Translations under genes and position numbers: made by a program
Part shown: piece after piece, positions 9,181 through 17,212 of the stretch
Position numbering within the stretch: the first letter of the stretch is position 1
Layout: every line of letters begins with the position of its first letter
DNA from: Mucilaginibacter flavidus
GTDB taxonomy: Bacteria; Bacteroidota; Bacteroidia; Sphingobacteriales; Sphingobacteriaceae
DNA: 64,000 nt
Direction: 5' to 3'
Assembly (NCBI RefSeq): GCF_024055575.1
Contig: NZ_JAMXOE010000025.1
Location: 30,693-94,692 of the forward strand
Notes under the pieces: model-generated
Told to the model about the DNA's origin: nothing
The model's database searches: none
Seen by the model: only the letters and a program-made list of their open reading frames with translations

Positions 9181-9190
9181 CAAACGTTTG
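9181..9190. promoter_or_regulatory. CAAACGTTTG palindrome, copy 2 (LacI-type operator candidate)
   Basis: An exact second copy of the 8775 site, 406 bases away in the same spacer and with the same CG on its left side. Paired identical sites at this distance would allow repression by looping. It lies about 250 bases before the cupin gene. Confidence 0.45.
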
Positions 9191-9439
9191 AAATGTGGAT
9201 ACACTTAGTCACTGTCCGGTATCACGCAGCATAAATTTTATAATTGTCTGGTCAGTTAAAATATTTACCGGCAGCATAATTGAAACGGACAGATTGCTTA
9301 TCGCAAAACAAGTTTTTTGTTTAAATGATGCAGGAATATATCTTTAAACGCCGAAGTTTACCGGTGACAAAATAGTGTAAATAAAATACCGGCATATATA
9401 AAAAATTATAGCATGTGAAACCGCCAATGTTGATACCCA

Positions 9440-9757
9440 TTGACATTAAACAAGAAACAAACGGAGTTAACTCTTATAAAAAACACCCCCCTTTCAATAG
9501 TAAACGATCATACAGTCAGGCTGAGCATAATGACAGATCCTTTTTACTGGCACTATCACCCCAATTCTGACGAAACTTTCCTGGAATTGGAAGGGGTATT
9601 GTGTATCGACCTGGAGGATAAAACGGTTGAACTGTCGCCTAACCAGCTAATCACCATACCTGCCAATGTAGTGCATCGCACCAGGCCTAAATACGAGAGG
9701 TCGGTTAATGTTACTTTTGAGCGGAAGGGTATTGAAACGGTTAAACTGGATAAATAG
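9440..9757 (+). CDS. Small cupin-domain protein
   Basis: The 105-residue single-domain cupin carries a full metal-binding motif 1: His38-x-His40, then Glu45 and Gly52 (WHYHPNSDETFLELEG). Motif 2 supplies His79 (PANVVHRTRP). This geometry normally binds one divalent metal. The start is a TTG at 9440: an in-frame stop lies just upstream at 9431, and the first in-frame ATG (9530) would remove the first beta strands. Small stand-alone cupins have varied roles (dioxygenases, isomerases, sugar or ligand binding), and nothing here fixes the substrate. It stands alone before the binding-protein gene, with 81 bases between them. Confidence 0.8.
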   Translation: MTLNKKQTELTLIKNTPLSIVNDHTVRLSIMTDPFYWHYHPNSDETFLELEGVLCIDLEDKTVELSPNQLITIPANVVHRTRPKYERSVNVTFERKGIETVKLDK

Positions 9758-9838
9758 CCCTGTCAAACGTTATTAATTACTACCTGTAGGGATATTTTAT
9801 TTAATTTAGAGCAAAAAAATATCACCAAATCAACCTAA

Positions 9839-11053
9839 ATGAAAAAAATATTAGCGCTCCTAATTGCATTTTTGGCAATCATTACCTTCCAGGCCTGCAA
9901 AAAAAATCACACATATTATGTGCCATCAAAAATTGTGGATGTTAGGGGGCTTTTCTCGTTAACCGGCAACTGGTCGTCGTTAGGGGTTACCTCAAGTGCA
10001 GCAATACAACTGGCTATGGAAGACATCAATAAATACCTGGCGAAGAAGAATGCTGGATTCCGCATAGCAGCATCGGTTTCAGACACTAAACTGGATGTGG
10101 ATATTGCCAAAACATTATTTAACAAAGCCAATAGCGAAAAAATACACTTTATTATCGGCCCGCAGTCAAGCGCTGAGCTGGCCGGGCTGAAACCGCTCAG
10201 CGATGCCGCCAATATTATAGTGGTGAGCCAAAGCAGTACCGCCGGCAGTTTGGCTATAGCTAACGATAATATTTTCCGCTTTTGCCCTTCGGATAAAATA
10301 GAAGGTGCTGCAATTGCCAATACCATAGCAAAAAAAGGCTTTAAAGGATTGGTTACCGTGGCGCGCGACGATGCGGGCAACAAAGGCCTGCAAACATCGA
10401 CAGGCGCAGCGTTTACTACTGACGGCGGGCAAGTAGCCGCAATCGATCCGTATGCAACTACCACTACAGATTACGCTGCAGTTGTCGCATCCATTAAAAC
10501 CCAGCTTAATACAATGATCACTACTTACGGCGCAGATAAGGCAGCCATTTACCTGGCATCGTTCGACGAAGGCACTGAGATATTTAAGCTTGCAGCTGCT
10601 GACCCGGTCTTAAGCAGCGTAAAATGGTTCGGCGGGGATGGCGTGGTATTAAGCACAGCATTTTTAAACGATCCGGTAGTAGCTGATTTTGTAATAAAGA
10701 CAGGATTTTTTGCGCCATCTTTTGGCTTGTCGGCAGCCACGCAGGATAAATGGGCGCCTGTTGCCGCACGCATAAAAGCAAAGACAGGTACCGACCCTGA
10801 CGCTTTTGCGCTGGTGGCCTATGATGCCATGTGGACTATAGCCTACACACTTGAAGGAACCAATGGCAGTACCGACGATTTAGCTGCCCTTAAAGCTGGA
10901 TTTGTTGCAAATGCCAATAAAAATACCGGCATTGTTGGCGCCGAAGTACTTGATGAGTTCGGCGACCGCTCAAATGGTACCTTTGATTACTTTGGTATCG
11001 CAAAAAACGGCACATCTTATTCATGGCAACTGGTCGGGAAATCTGACGAGTAA
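9839..11053 (+). CDS. Leu/Ile/Val-type periplasmic ligand-binding lipoprotein
   Basis: The 404-residue protein starts MKKILALLIAFLAI and has lipobox-like FQAC (Cys20). The rest matches the type I periplasmic binding fold (Peripla_BP_6, as in branched-chain amino acid receptors): VRGLFSLTGNWSSLGVTSSAAIQLAMEDIN near residue 35, IGPQSSAE and VVSQSSTA in the ligand cleft. Such proteins usually feed an ABC importer, but no permease or ATPase gene is adjacent, so it may be an orphan receptor or sensor component. It ends just before a clear terminator hairpin at 11080. Confidence 0.85.
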   Translation: MKKILALLIAFLAIITFQACKKNHTYYVPSKIVDVRGLFSLTGNWSSLGVTSSAAIQLAMEDINKYLAKKNAGFRIAASVSDTKLDVDIAKTLFNKANSEKIHFIIGPQSSAELAGLKPLSDAANIIVVSQSSTAGSLAIANDNIFRFCPSDKIEGAAIANTIAKKGFKGLVTVARDDAGNKGLQTSTGAAFTTDGGQVAAIDPYATTTTDYAAVVASIKTQLNTMITTYGADKAAIYLASFDEGTEIFKLAAADPVLSSVKWFGGDGVVLSTAFLNDPVVADFVIKTGFFAPSFGLSAATQDKWAPVAARIKAKTGTDPDAFALVAYDAMWTIAYTLEGTNGSTDDLAALKAGFVANANKNTGIVGAEVLDEFGDRSNGTFDYFGIAKNGTSYSWQLVGKSDE

Positions 11054-11079
11054 ACTGTAATATTTTTAATTATACGCAG

Positions 11080-11106
11080 AGCCCGGTATGAAAATATCGG
11101 GCTTTG
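11080..11106 (+). terminator. Intrinsic terminator after the binding-protein gene
   Basis: AGCCCGGTAT (11080-11089), loop GAAA, and ATATCGGGCT (11094-11103) form a 10-bp stem with one G-U pair, followed by a short T-run. It lies 27 nt after the stop codon. Confidence 0.75.
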
Positions 11107-11191
11107 TTGCTTATATTGCTTCAATTTCAGGCAAACAAGTTTATCCATTCTAATTGACGATAACGTTAATATCAGCTAAGCCTAATAAAAG

Positions 11192-11971
11192 ATGAACAAT
11201 CTGCATAATCTTGACAATAAGATAAAAGCTAAAATTAATGGCGGCGGCGTATCGATCGGAGTATTCCTGGTTAGTGGCAGCCCGTTTATTGCCGAGGCTA
11301 TGGCAAATTTTCCGCTTGATTGGATGCTTATTGATTTTGAGGCATCGCACATAACCAACGAAAACCTGCTCCATATTTTACAAGCCATTAATGGCTACGA
11401 AATTACCCCGGTAGTAAGAGTTGCCGATCAAAACAGGCGTATGATTGAATTTTGCCTCGACCTTGGCACCAAAGGCGTGATGATACCGAAAGTAGATACT
11501 GCGGAGCAGGCTGCTGAAGTTAGTAATGCCTGCTATTACCAGCCGAAGGGTAACCGGGGGATCGGTGGCATAAGAGCATCAGCATTTTACACGAATACAA
11601 AAGAGTACCTTGACAAAGCTAACGACTGCGTACTATCCATCGTTCAAATCGAAAGTAAAGAAAGCATTGCTAATTTAGACGGTATTGCAAGCACGGCAAA
11701 CGTCGAAGTCCTATTTATGGGCCTGGGGGACCTGGCAGCATCATATGGGCAAACCGGCAATGTGGAAGGTAAACTAATAGACGAGGCCAGGCAAAAAGTA
11801 GTAGCTGCCTGCAGGAAATATAACAAGATACCCGGCATCTATGCCCACAGCATTGATGTTGTGAACCAGTATATCGAAGAAGGCTTTACGTTTATCGCTA
11901 TTGGTAACGACATAAAATTCATGAGCCAGGGCCTGGCGGATAGTTTAAATAAGATTGCGTTAAAAAGATAA
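11192..11971 (+). CDS. HpcH/HpaI aldolase/citrate lyase family protein
   Basis: The 259-residue protein has the expected length and TIM-barrel motifs of class II pyruvate aldolases: VVRVAD (Arg76, which would hold pyruvate), QIESKE (Glu154) and MGLGDLAASYG (Asp180), which would bind the divalent metal. Family members cleave or form 2-keto acids such as 2-keto-3-deoxy sugars acids or 4-hydroxy-2-oxo acids. The block that usually reads D-x-E-H (catalytic histidine) reads DFEASH at 48-53, so the histidine is shifted by two residues; substrate or activity may differ. It is followed after 26 nt by a small unknown gene, probably co-transcribed. Confidence 0.85.
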   Translation: MNNLHNLDNKIKAKINGGGVSIGVFLVSGSPFIAEAMANFPLDWMLIDFEASHITNENLLHILQAINGYEITPVVRVADQNRRMIEFCLDLGTKGVMIPKVDTAEQAAEVSNACYYQPKGNRGIGGIRASAFYTNTKEYLDKANDCVLSIVQIESKESIANLDGIASTANVEVLFMGLGDLAASYGQTGNVEGKLIDEARQKVVAACRKYNKIPGIYAHSIDVVNQYIEEGFTFIAIGNDIKFMSQGLADSLNKIALKR

Positions 11972-11997
11972 ATTTTCTAACCATTAAAACTACCATA

Positions 11998-12405
11998 ATG
12001 AAAGAAAAAATAGGCACAAAAGAAAACCCGCTGGCTTTGCAAACGCCGCCATTATCGTCGGCCTACACTATGCACACCGATGTAAAGGACGGCAAAGACG
12101 TTTTGGTATGCACAGTCGGCAAAACAGTGTTGCTTTACGATTACCGCTGTTTAACCGACCTGCACGAAATGCTTAAAAAACAAGGCGACTGGATGGAACT
12201 CGGCAGCGCCGACGAACAAAAGCCGGCAAAAGATGGCACCGTTGAATCCTGGGGGCGTTCAGCAGATAACCCGGTTGGCGGCTGGTATGGCCTGAAGAAA
12301 GGCTTGCGCGGGCGTTTTGGTATGTATGTACCGCCATTGATGGAAGCTTTGGGCTTAGCTGAGGTAACACATGAAGCTAAAGGAAATAAAATGCGGGCAA
12401 AATAG
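11998..12405 (+). CDS. Unknown conserved-looking 135-residue protein
   Basis: I cannot name this family. The protein is soluble, without signal peptide or membrane segment. It has an ordered-looking core with YTMHTDVKDGKDVLVCTVGKTVLLYDYRC, then SWGRSADNPVGGWYGLKKGLRGRFGMYVPPL, in which the Gly/Trp/Tyr/Arg-rich stretch at about 80-112 looks like a binding loop. It begins 26 nt after the aldolase gene and ends directly before a strong terminator, so the two form a likely bicistronic unit. A role linked to the aldolase is only an inference from that arrangement. Confidence 0.7.
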   Translation: MKEKIGTKENPLALQTPPLSSAYTMHTDVKDGKDVLVCTVGKTVLLYDYRCLTDLHEMLKKQGDWMELGSADEQKPAKDGTVESWGRSADNPVGGWYGLKKGLRGRFGMYVPPLMEALGLAEVTHEAKGNKMRAK

Positions 12406-12447
12406 GTGTCAGCGCTATTATGGAGACATAATAGCGCTGACACTTTT
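12406..12447. terminator. Strong 17-bp intrinsic terminator
   Basis: GTGTCAGCGCTATTATG (12406-12422), loop GAGA and the perfect complement at 12427-12443 are followed by TTTTT on the plus strand. It closes the aldolase unit and, being symmetric and placed between converging genes, could also stop transcription from the Crp-type gene. Confidence 0.92.
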
Positions 12448-12472
12448 TACGCACCAGGCGACGCGAGAATAT

Positions 12473-13180
12473 CTACTTGTAATTTGATTTCTTAACCAGC
12501 CTTCGGATATCTTTTATCAATATCTTTCTGCCTTCAGTTTCTATGATGCCTTCTGCTTTAAATTCCTTTAACAACCGGATAACATTTTCCTGTGCAATTC
12601 CGGCCATACTGGCAAGGTCCATCCTCGATATATTTAGAATGATGTCTTTTTCGCCCGGTTTATCGTCTTTGTATTTTTCACGCAGTACAATTAGTGCAAT
12701 AGCTAAGCGCTCGTGAGCTGTTCTTTGAGCGATTACCGAAATGGTATTCGCCAGTACGGTAAATTCGTGACTCAAAGTTTTCAATAACCGGTGTGTAAAA
12801 GCGGGCGACCGGTGTAAAATACTGATAAAATCTTCTTTTGGGATAAAGCTTATCAGGCTGTCCTCGATAGCAGCAGCTGAATCCGGGTATCGTTCTTCTG
12901 ATAAAACAGCATGATACCCGATCAGTTCCCCGTGATTGGCCACATAAATTATCAGCTCTTTAGCCAAATTGTCGACCTTGTATTTTTTTACTTTGCCGCT
13001 CCTTATCAAAAAAATACCGGCAGGTACTGAACCTTCCCTGAAAATAACATCGCCTTTCAAATATTTCTGATCGCTTTGATTGGCTACCAAATCTGCATAT
13101 TCTTCTTCAGAAAGAATATTTAGCATTGATTGCGTGGTAAAATTCCACCGGTCAATAGGGAAAATTCCGGACAAGCTCAT
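12473..13180 (-). CDS. Crp/Fnr family transcriptional regulator
   Basis: The 235-residue protein has a cyclic-nucleotide-binding-type beta barrel (about 20-125: GDVIFREGSVPAGIFLIRSGKVKKYKV, then GELIGYHAVLSEERYPDSAAAIEDS), a long dimerisation helix and a C-terminal winged helix with HTH at about 187-208 (MDLASMAGIAQENVIRLLKEF). There is no FNR-type cysteine cluster, so it is not an FNR-style Fe-S sensor. The second HTH helix has QENVIRLL in place of the more common RETVSRxL, so target recognition could be unusual. It is divergent from the two methyltransferase genes. TACCTTTG, a perfect -7 box, ends 2 nt before the ATG (13183-13190), which would give an almost leaderless message. Confidence 0.9.
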   Translation of the reverse strand: MSLSGIFPIDRWNFTTQSMLNILSEEEYADLVANQSDQKYLKGDVIFREGSVPAGIFLIRSGKVKKYKVDNLAKELIIYVANHGELIGYHAVLSEERYPDSAAAIEDSLISFIPKEDFISILHRSPAFTHRLLKTLSHEFTVLANTISVIAQRTAHERLAIALIVLREKYKDDKPGEKDIILNISRMDLASMAGIAQENVIRLLKEFKAEGIIETEGRKILIKDIRRLVKKSNYK

Positions 13181-13278
13181 AATTCAAAGGTACGTTTTTT
13201 TTAAAATTGATAAATATCAGTTTCCGGGCTGATCTGTTACAACAAATACCCCTGCCATAAAGTCTAGATTTACCGGGC

Positions 13279-13941
13279 ATGAAAGTTTATACACTTCCCG
13301 GATTTTCGCCGGTTGCTGCACATCAGCCGGGGGCGCAGTTAATAAGTTCAAAGACAGAGAATTTATATCCGCCCTTATTTACAAACGACGCGGCATTTGA
13401 CAGGCAATACCCGGAGCATTTTCAATTGTTATCGCTTAAACACTGGACGCCACTGGCAGTCGCCCATATAGCGGCTGGTTTTTTAGCAGAGCCCGGTGCC
13501 CGGGTACTTGATATTGGCAGTGGTATCGGTAAGTTTTGTTTGGCGGGAGGTTTCTATTTTCCCGAAACTTACTTTTATGGAGTAGAGCAGCGGCAGGAAT
13601 TAATTTACCTGGCTGAAGAAGCTAAACAATACACACAATTGTTCAACGTGAATTTTATTTACGCCAACATTACCCAGGTTAATTTTAAGGAATTTGATCA
13701 CTTCTATTTCTACAATTCCTTTTATGAAAACATCGATACGACAAACCAAATTGATGACACGATTGAAATTTCAGAGGGATTGTATAGCTATTATACCCAA
13801 TATCTCCATTCGGAGCTGGATGAAAAGCCTCCCGGAACCCGCCTTGTTACCTTTCACAGCTTAGAACAGGAGATACCATCAAGTTACAAACTGGCAGCCA
13901 TTGCATGTAACGCCCTGCTTAAAATGTGGATTAAAGCATAA
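13279..13941 (+). CDS. Class I SAM-dependent methyltransferase-like protein (first of a tandem pair)
   Basis: The 220-residue protein carries SAM-binding motif I RVLDIGSGIGKF (75-86) and an acidic residue at the end of strand 2 (YGVEQR, Glu103). Instead of a classical motif IV it has DHFYFYNSFYENID, a tyrosine/asparagine-rich block. Its paralogue follows 4 nt downstream; both share the N-terminal FDxxYPxHxQxxSxLHWTP block and a C-terminal LLKMWIK ending. The substrate is unknown: there is no DPPY/NPPY DNA or RNA methylase motif. The pair lies between a divergent Crp-type regulator and a SulP transporter. Confidence 0.82.
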   Translation: MKVYTLPGFSPVAAHQPGAQLISSKTENLYPPLFTNDAAFDRQYPEHFQLLSLKHWTPLAVAHIAAGFLAEPGARVLDIGSGIGKFCLAGGFYFPETYFYGVEQRQELIYLAEEAKQYTQLFNVNFIYANITQVNFKEFDHFYFYNSFYENIDTTNQIDDTIEISEGLYSYYTQYLHSELDEKPPGTRLVTFHSLEQEIPSSYKLAAIACNALLKMWIKA

Positions 13942-13945
13942 CCAA

Positions 13946-14605
13946 ATGGAAACGCTCCGGTTTTTATACGCCAAATTTAAAAAGTACCAAACTGTTAGAA
14001 AAAATAAAAGAATGCTTAATGAGACTTTAAACCCTTCGCTCTTCCGCCATGACAACACATTTGATGATTTGTACCCTCAACATATACAGGACATGTCGCA
14101 ACTGCACTGGACACCTGTTGACATAGCAAAAAAGGCGGCCAATTTCCTGGCTATTCCTAACGCCAGGGTTTTGGATATAGGAAGCGGCGTAGGAAAATTT
14201 TGTATTACCGCTGGCTTTTTTCATCCCGAAACCAATTTCTATGGAATTGAACAGCGAAGCGAACTATATGCATTTGCCGAAATAGCCAAAGAAGAAGTTG
14301 AGTTGCCCAATGTGAATTTTATTCACGGCAATTTGACAGAACTGGATTTTCGGGACTATGACCATTTTTATTTCTATAACGCTTTCTATGAGAATATTGA
14401 ACCTGACAGGCGCATTGATTATGCCGTAAAAACTTCTTTCGAGCTTTACGATTTGTATAGCCGGTTTGTTTATCAGATGCTTGATGAAAAACCCCCGGAG
14501 ACAAGGCTGGTAACTTTTCATTGCCCGCACATGCAGGTTCCCTCCGGCTATCAATTAGTCAGTAATTTTTACAGCAAGGCATTGAAAATGTGGATAAAAG
14601 AATAG
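13946..14605 (+). CDS. Class I SAM-dependent methyltransferase-like protein (second of a tandem pair)
   Basis: I choose the ATG at 13946, 4 nt after the previous stop, giving 219 residues; an earlier ATG at 13901 lies inside the upstream gene and adds residues that do not align. It has motif I RVLDIGSGVGKF, the acidic YGIEQR, and DHFYFYNAFYENIE, each matching its upstream neighbour block for block. Identity looks moderate rather than recent, so the duplication is old and both copies have been kept. Co-transcription with the first copy is likely; the SulP gene begins 45 nt later. Confidence 0.82.
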   Translation: METLRFLYAKFKKYQTVRKNKRMLNETLNPSLFRHDNTFDDLYPQHIQDMSQLHWTPVDIAKKAANFLAIPNARVLDIGSGVGKFCITAGFFHPETNFYGIEQRSELYAFAEIAKEEVELPNVNFIHGNLTELDFRDYDHFYFYNAFYENIEPDRRIDYAVKTSFELYDLYSRFVYQMLDEKPPETRLVTFHCPHMQVPSGYQLVSNFYSKALKMWIKE

Positions 14606-14650
14606 GCGGGTGAAGCACTGTAAAAATGATAATACGTTAAAAAACAAAGC

Positions 14651-16291
14651 ATGTTTAGACCGAAGTTAATAGATACTTTAAAAAATTATAGCAAGGAGCA
14701 GTTTGTTAAAGACGTGATAGCCGGGCTGATTGTGGGCATTGTTGCCCTGCCGTTGGCTATTGCATTTGCCATTGCTTCGGGAGTATCCCCCGAAAAAGGA
14801 ATTTTTACAGCCATTATCGCGGGGCTAATCATATCGGTTTTGGGTGGCAGCCGTGTTCAAATTGGCGGGCCAACCGGGGCATTTATTGTGGTTGTTTATG
14901 GCATTGTCCAGCAATTTGGAGTCAGTGGTCTGGTTATAGCAACTTTTATTGCCGGCATACTCTTAATTATAATGGGCTTAACTAAGTTAGGTAATGCTAT
15001 TAAGTTTATTCCCTATCCATTAATTATTGGCTTTACAACCGGTATTGCTGTCATCATCTTTTCATCCGAAGTAAAAGATTTTCTTGGGTTAAAAATGGGG
15101 AGCGTTCCGGCTGATTTTATAAACAAGTGGCTGGCCTATGGGCAGCACCTGTCTTCAATCAATGGTTATGCAATAGGCATCGGGCTGTTCACTTTACTGT
15201 TGGTTTTTCTGTGGCCCAGGATTACCCGTAAGGTACCAGGTTCAATAATTGCTATTATCATCACAACACTGGCAGTTCATTTTTTTCATCTCCCGGTCGA
15301 AACTATCGGTAGCCGCTTCGGGGCCATTCCATCTTCTTTGCCCATGCCTGTTATTCCGGCTGTAAGCCTTGCAACGCTTCAGCAATTAATACGGCCGGCG
15401 TTTACCATCGCATTGCTCGGCAGTATCGAATCTCTATTATCTGCGGTAGTGGCAGATGGCATGATAGGGGGGAACCATCGTTCAAATACTGAATTAATTG
15501 CCCAGGGCTTTGCCAATATCTGTTCGTCCATTTTTGGTGGAATTCCCGCAACCGGGGCTATTGCACGTACAGCTACCAATATCAAAAATGGTGGAAGGAC
15601 CCCGGTTGCGGGCATCATACACGCAGTTACCTTGTTGATCATCCTCCTTTTTGTCGGCAAATGGGCGGCCCTTATCCCAATGGCAACCCTCGCAGGTATT
15701 TTGATTGTTGTAGCCTGGAATATGAGCGAGCTGGAGAATTTTATCAGCGTTTTTAAAGGATCGAAAAGCGATGCCGCTGTTTTGATAACCACCTTCACCC
15801 TTACGGTATTGGTTGACCTGACGGTAGCTATTGAAATAGGAATGATACTCGCCGCTTTCCTGTTTATGCGAAAGATGATGCAGGTTAGTTCCGTGCAACA
15901 AACTGTCCTTTCGACTGACAGGGGAGAAGATGTGCTTACAACGGCATTGATTCCCAAAGGGGTTGATGTTTTTGAGATTACCGGCCCTTTGTTTTTCGGC
16001 GCAGCCTATAAATTCAAGGATGCGATGAATGTGATAGAAAACCCCGCCAGGGTATTGATCATCAGGATGAGAAACGTTCCCGTTATTGATGCCACAGGCA
16101 TCCGGGTATTGCGTGAGGTGCACACAGCCGTAAAAAGAAACGGAACAAAACTAATCCTGGCAGAAGTGAATAGCATACAGGTAATGGAAGAATTAAAAAA
16201 GGCGCGTTTAATATTTCAAATCGGCAAAGGAAATATCAGGGATACCCTTGAAAATTCGTTGAAGCGGGCAAATGACATTTTGCGGGGATAG
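14651..16291 (+). CDS. SulP family anion transporter with C-terminal STAS domain
   Basis: The 546-residue protein begins with the SulP signature (FVKDVIAGLIVGIVALPLAIAFAIASGVSPEKG) and has about 10-14 membrane segments to residue 420. It ends in a STAS domain (about 435-540; VFEITGPLFFGAAYKFKDAM, then VPVIDATGIRVL). SulP proteins move sulfate, bicarbonate or other anions across the inner membrane, often with sodium or proton. The ion is not readable here: no carbonic anhydrase or sulfate-assimilation gene is adjacent. It follows the methyltransferase pair on the same strand at 45 nt. Confidence 0.93.
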   Translation: MFRPKLIDTLKNYSKEQFVKDVIAGLIVGIVALPLAIAFAIASGVSPEKGIFTAIIAGLIISVLGGSRVQIGGPTGAFIVVVYGIVQQFGVSGLVIATFIAGILLIIMGLTKLGNAIKFIPYPLIIGFTTGIAVIIFSSEVKDFLGLKMGSVPADFINKWLAYGQHLSSINGYAIGIGLFTLLLVFLWPRITRKVPGSIIAIIITTLAVHFFHLPVETIGSRFGAIPSSLPMPVIPAVSLATLQQLIRPAFTIALLGSIESLLSAVVADGMIGGNHRSNTELIAQGFANICSSIFGGIPATGAIARTATNIKNGGRTPVAGIIHAVTLLIILLFVGKWAALIPMATLAGILIVVAWNMSELENFISVFKGSKSDAAVLITTFTLTVLVDLTVAIEIGMILAAFLFMRKMMQVSSVQQTVLSTDRGEDVLTTALIPKGVDVFEITGPLFFGAAYKFKDAMNVIENPARVLIIRMRNVPVIDATGIRVLREVHTAVKRNGTKLILAEVNSIQVMEELKKARLIFQIGKGNIRDTLENSLKRANDILRG

Positions 16292-16320
16292 AAAGGCAAA
16301 TGGGCAATTTTTGACAGGTT

Positions 16321-16477
16321 TCACTGTACTCCCTGTATGGTAAACTTAAAGCATGTTTCTTTGTTCAATTCGCTTTCCACCGTTATGGTATCGCCATGTG
16401 TTACTAAAAAGTCTTTACAAACAGCAAACCCTGGTCGGTGCCCTCTTCCATGCTGGTGCCTAACAGGGAGGTTGAAC
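16321..16477 (-). pseudogene. Remnant of a sensor histidine kinase C-terminus
   Basis: On the minus strand this non-coding gap translates into the end of a histidine-kinase ATPase domain. One frame gives LLGTSMEEGTDQGL (about 16477-16433), and after a frameshift near 16423 a second frame gives CKDFLVTHGDTITVESELNK and then CFKFTIQGV to a stop at 16321-16323. Intact homologues read GT(x)xEKGTGLGLxLCKDF...HGGxIxVES.G.GTxFxFTLP. The G-box is damaged, the frame is broken and nothing upstream of about 16477 matches, so this is a decayed fragment. Confidence 0.8.
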
Positions 16478-16626
16478 TAGAGAGTCGCAGGACAACATGT
16501 CTTTGGTTTCCCGCGACATACCTCGCCAAGCCATGCGTTCCGGCTTGGCTTGCAAAACAATTTCGCTAGCCTGGAGGTTAACAAAATACTGCCTTCGAGC
16601 GTGTATAATTAACGTGCCACCGATTG
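16478..16626. other. Short spacer with a hairpin
   Basis: The spacer contains an 8-bp stem, GCCAAGCC (16525-16532) with GGCTTGGC (16542-16549). No gene is seen. With the kinase remnant it makes a 335-base gap that probably marks lost coding DNA. Confidence 0.4.
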
Positions 16627-17190
16627 TTAATTCAAATAATTTATGATGGCTTGTTCATTAGATAAATCAACGAATGTCGCTGCTTCCCAATCAACTAATA
16701 AAAGATTCCATTTTAAACCAACATTATTTAAAAAGTGTACCAGTTTTTCCCTTTCGATATTCCAAATCTGGGTGAACCATATTTTTTTTACGATATCCTC
16801 TTCAAAACGGAAGTAAACTGCAACATAGTCAGAACCAAAACCAACGGTATCAAGACTTTGAATACGATAATCCTGCCCGTAACCTGTTAGAACTTCAGAT
16901 GCGCGTGGAAGATGTAGTTCTAATAAAAAATTTTCCAGCTCGCTTTTTTGTATACTTATTGTACTTAGTCCGATTGGGTTTTCGTCCCGTATGAAAATTT
17001 CCTTGTAACCCGTGCCATCGAAATTCTTCTCGGAAGAGCTTTCTATTTGATTACATTGTAATTTAATAAAATTCAGGTTTTCTTTCGGTAAAAGTTCTAC
17101 CTGACAAAAATCATCTTCATGGAAAAATAATGGAGAACTCAGGCTTTGTTTTTGAGTTTTATCACCTTTAAAAATATTCCAAAATCCCAC
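16627..17190 (-). CDS. Unknown soluble 187-residue protein
   Basis: I do not recognise it. It starts MGFWNIFKGDKTQKQ, which resembles short N-terminal tails of cytosolic proteins, and has no signal peptide or membrane segment. It is rich in acidic and aromatic residues, with blocks such as FGSDYVAVYFRFEED and FTQIWNIEREKLVHFLNNVG. The composition is somewhat like small immunity-type or SMI1-like proteins, but I see no motif to support that. It starts at 17190 and ends 329 bases after the SulP gene. It lies 22 nt downstream of the end of no same-strand gene except GH92's flank: GH92 stops at 17213, just upstream on the minus strand, so the two could be co-transcribed. Confidence 0.6.
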   Translation of the reverse strand: MGFWNIFKGDKTQKQSLSSPLFFHEDDFCQVELLPKENLNFIKLQCNQIESSSEKNFDGTGYKEIFIRDENPIGLSTISIQKSELENFLLELHLPRASEVLTGYGQDYRIQSLDTVGFGSDYVAVYFRFEEDIVKKIWFTQIWNIEREKLVHFLNNVGLKWNLLLVDWEAATFVDLSNEQAIINYLN

Positions 17191-17212
17191 GATGTGCGTT
17201 ATTTAATGTCTG

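Larger units (their letters stand above)
8647..9439. other. 793-base divergent spacer without a gene
   Basis: I find no reading frame worth calling. The spacer holds two CAAACGTTTG palindromes (8775, 9181) and the inverted repeat GAGATATAGCTATCTC at 8728-8743, about 85 bases before the SusC-like start. The middle part, 8880-9120, is less AT-rich than the flanks and could be decayed coding DNA, but no recognisable protein remains in it. Confidence 0.6.

Noticed and set aside
9916..10464. 182-residue open frame antisense to the binding-protein gene
   Set aside because: It is a mirror of a GC-richer coding region; the plus strand has a complete lipoprotein with family motifs, and the antisense frame has no recognisable start region or domain.
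15379..16123. Two long minus-strand frames (192 and 209 residues) inside the SulP gene
   Set aside because: The plus-strand SulP and STAS motifs run through the whole stretch without a break; the antisense frames have low-complexity, shadow-like composition.
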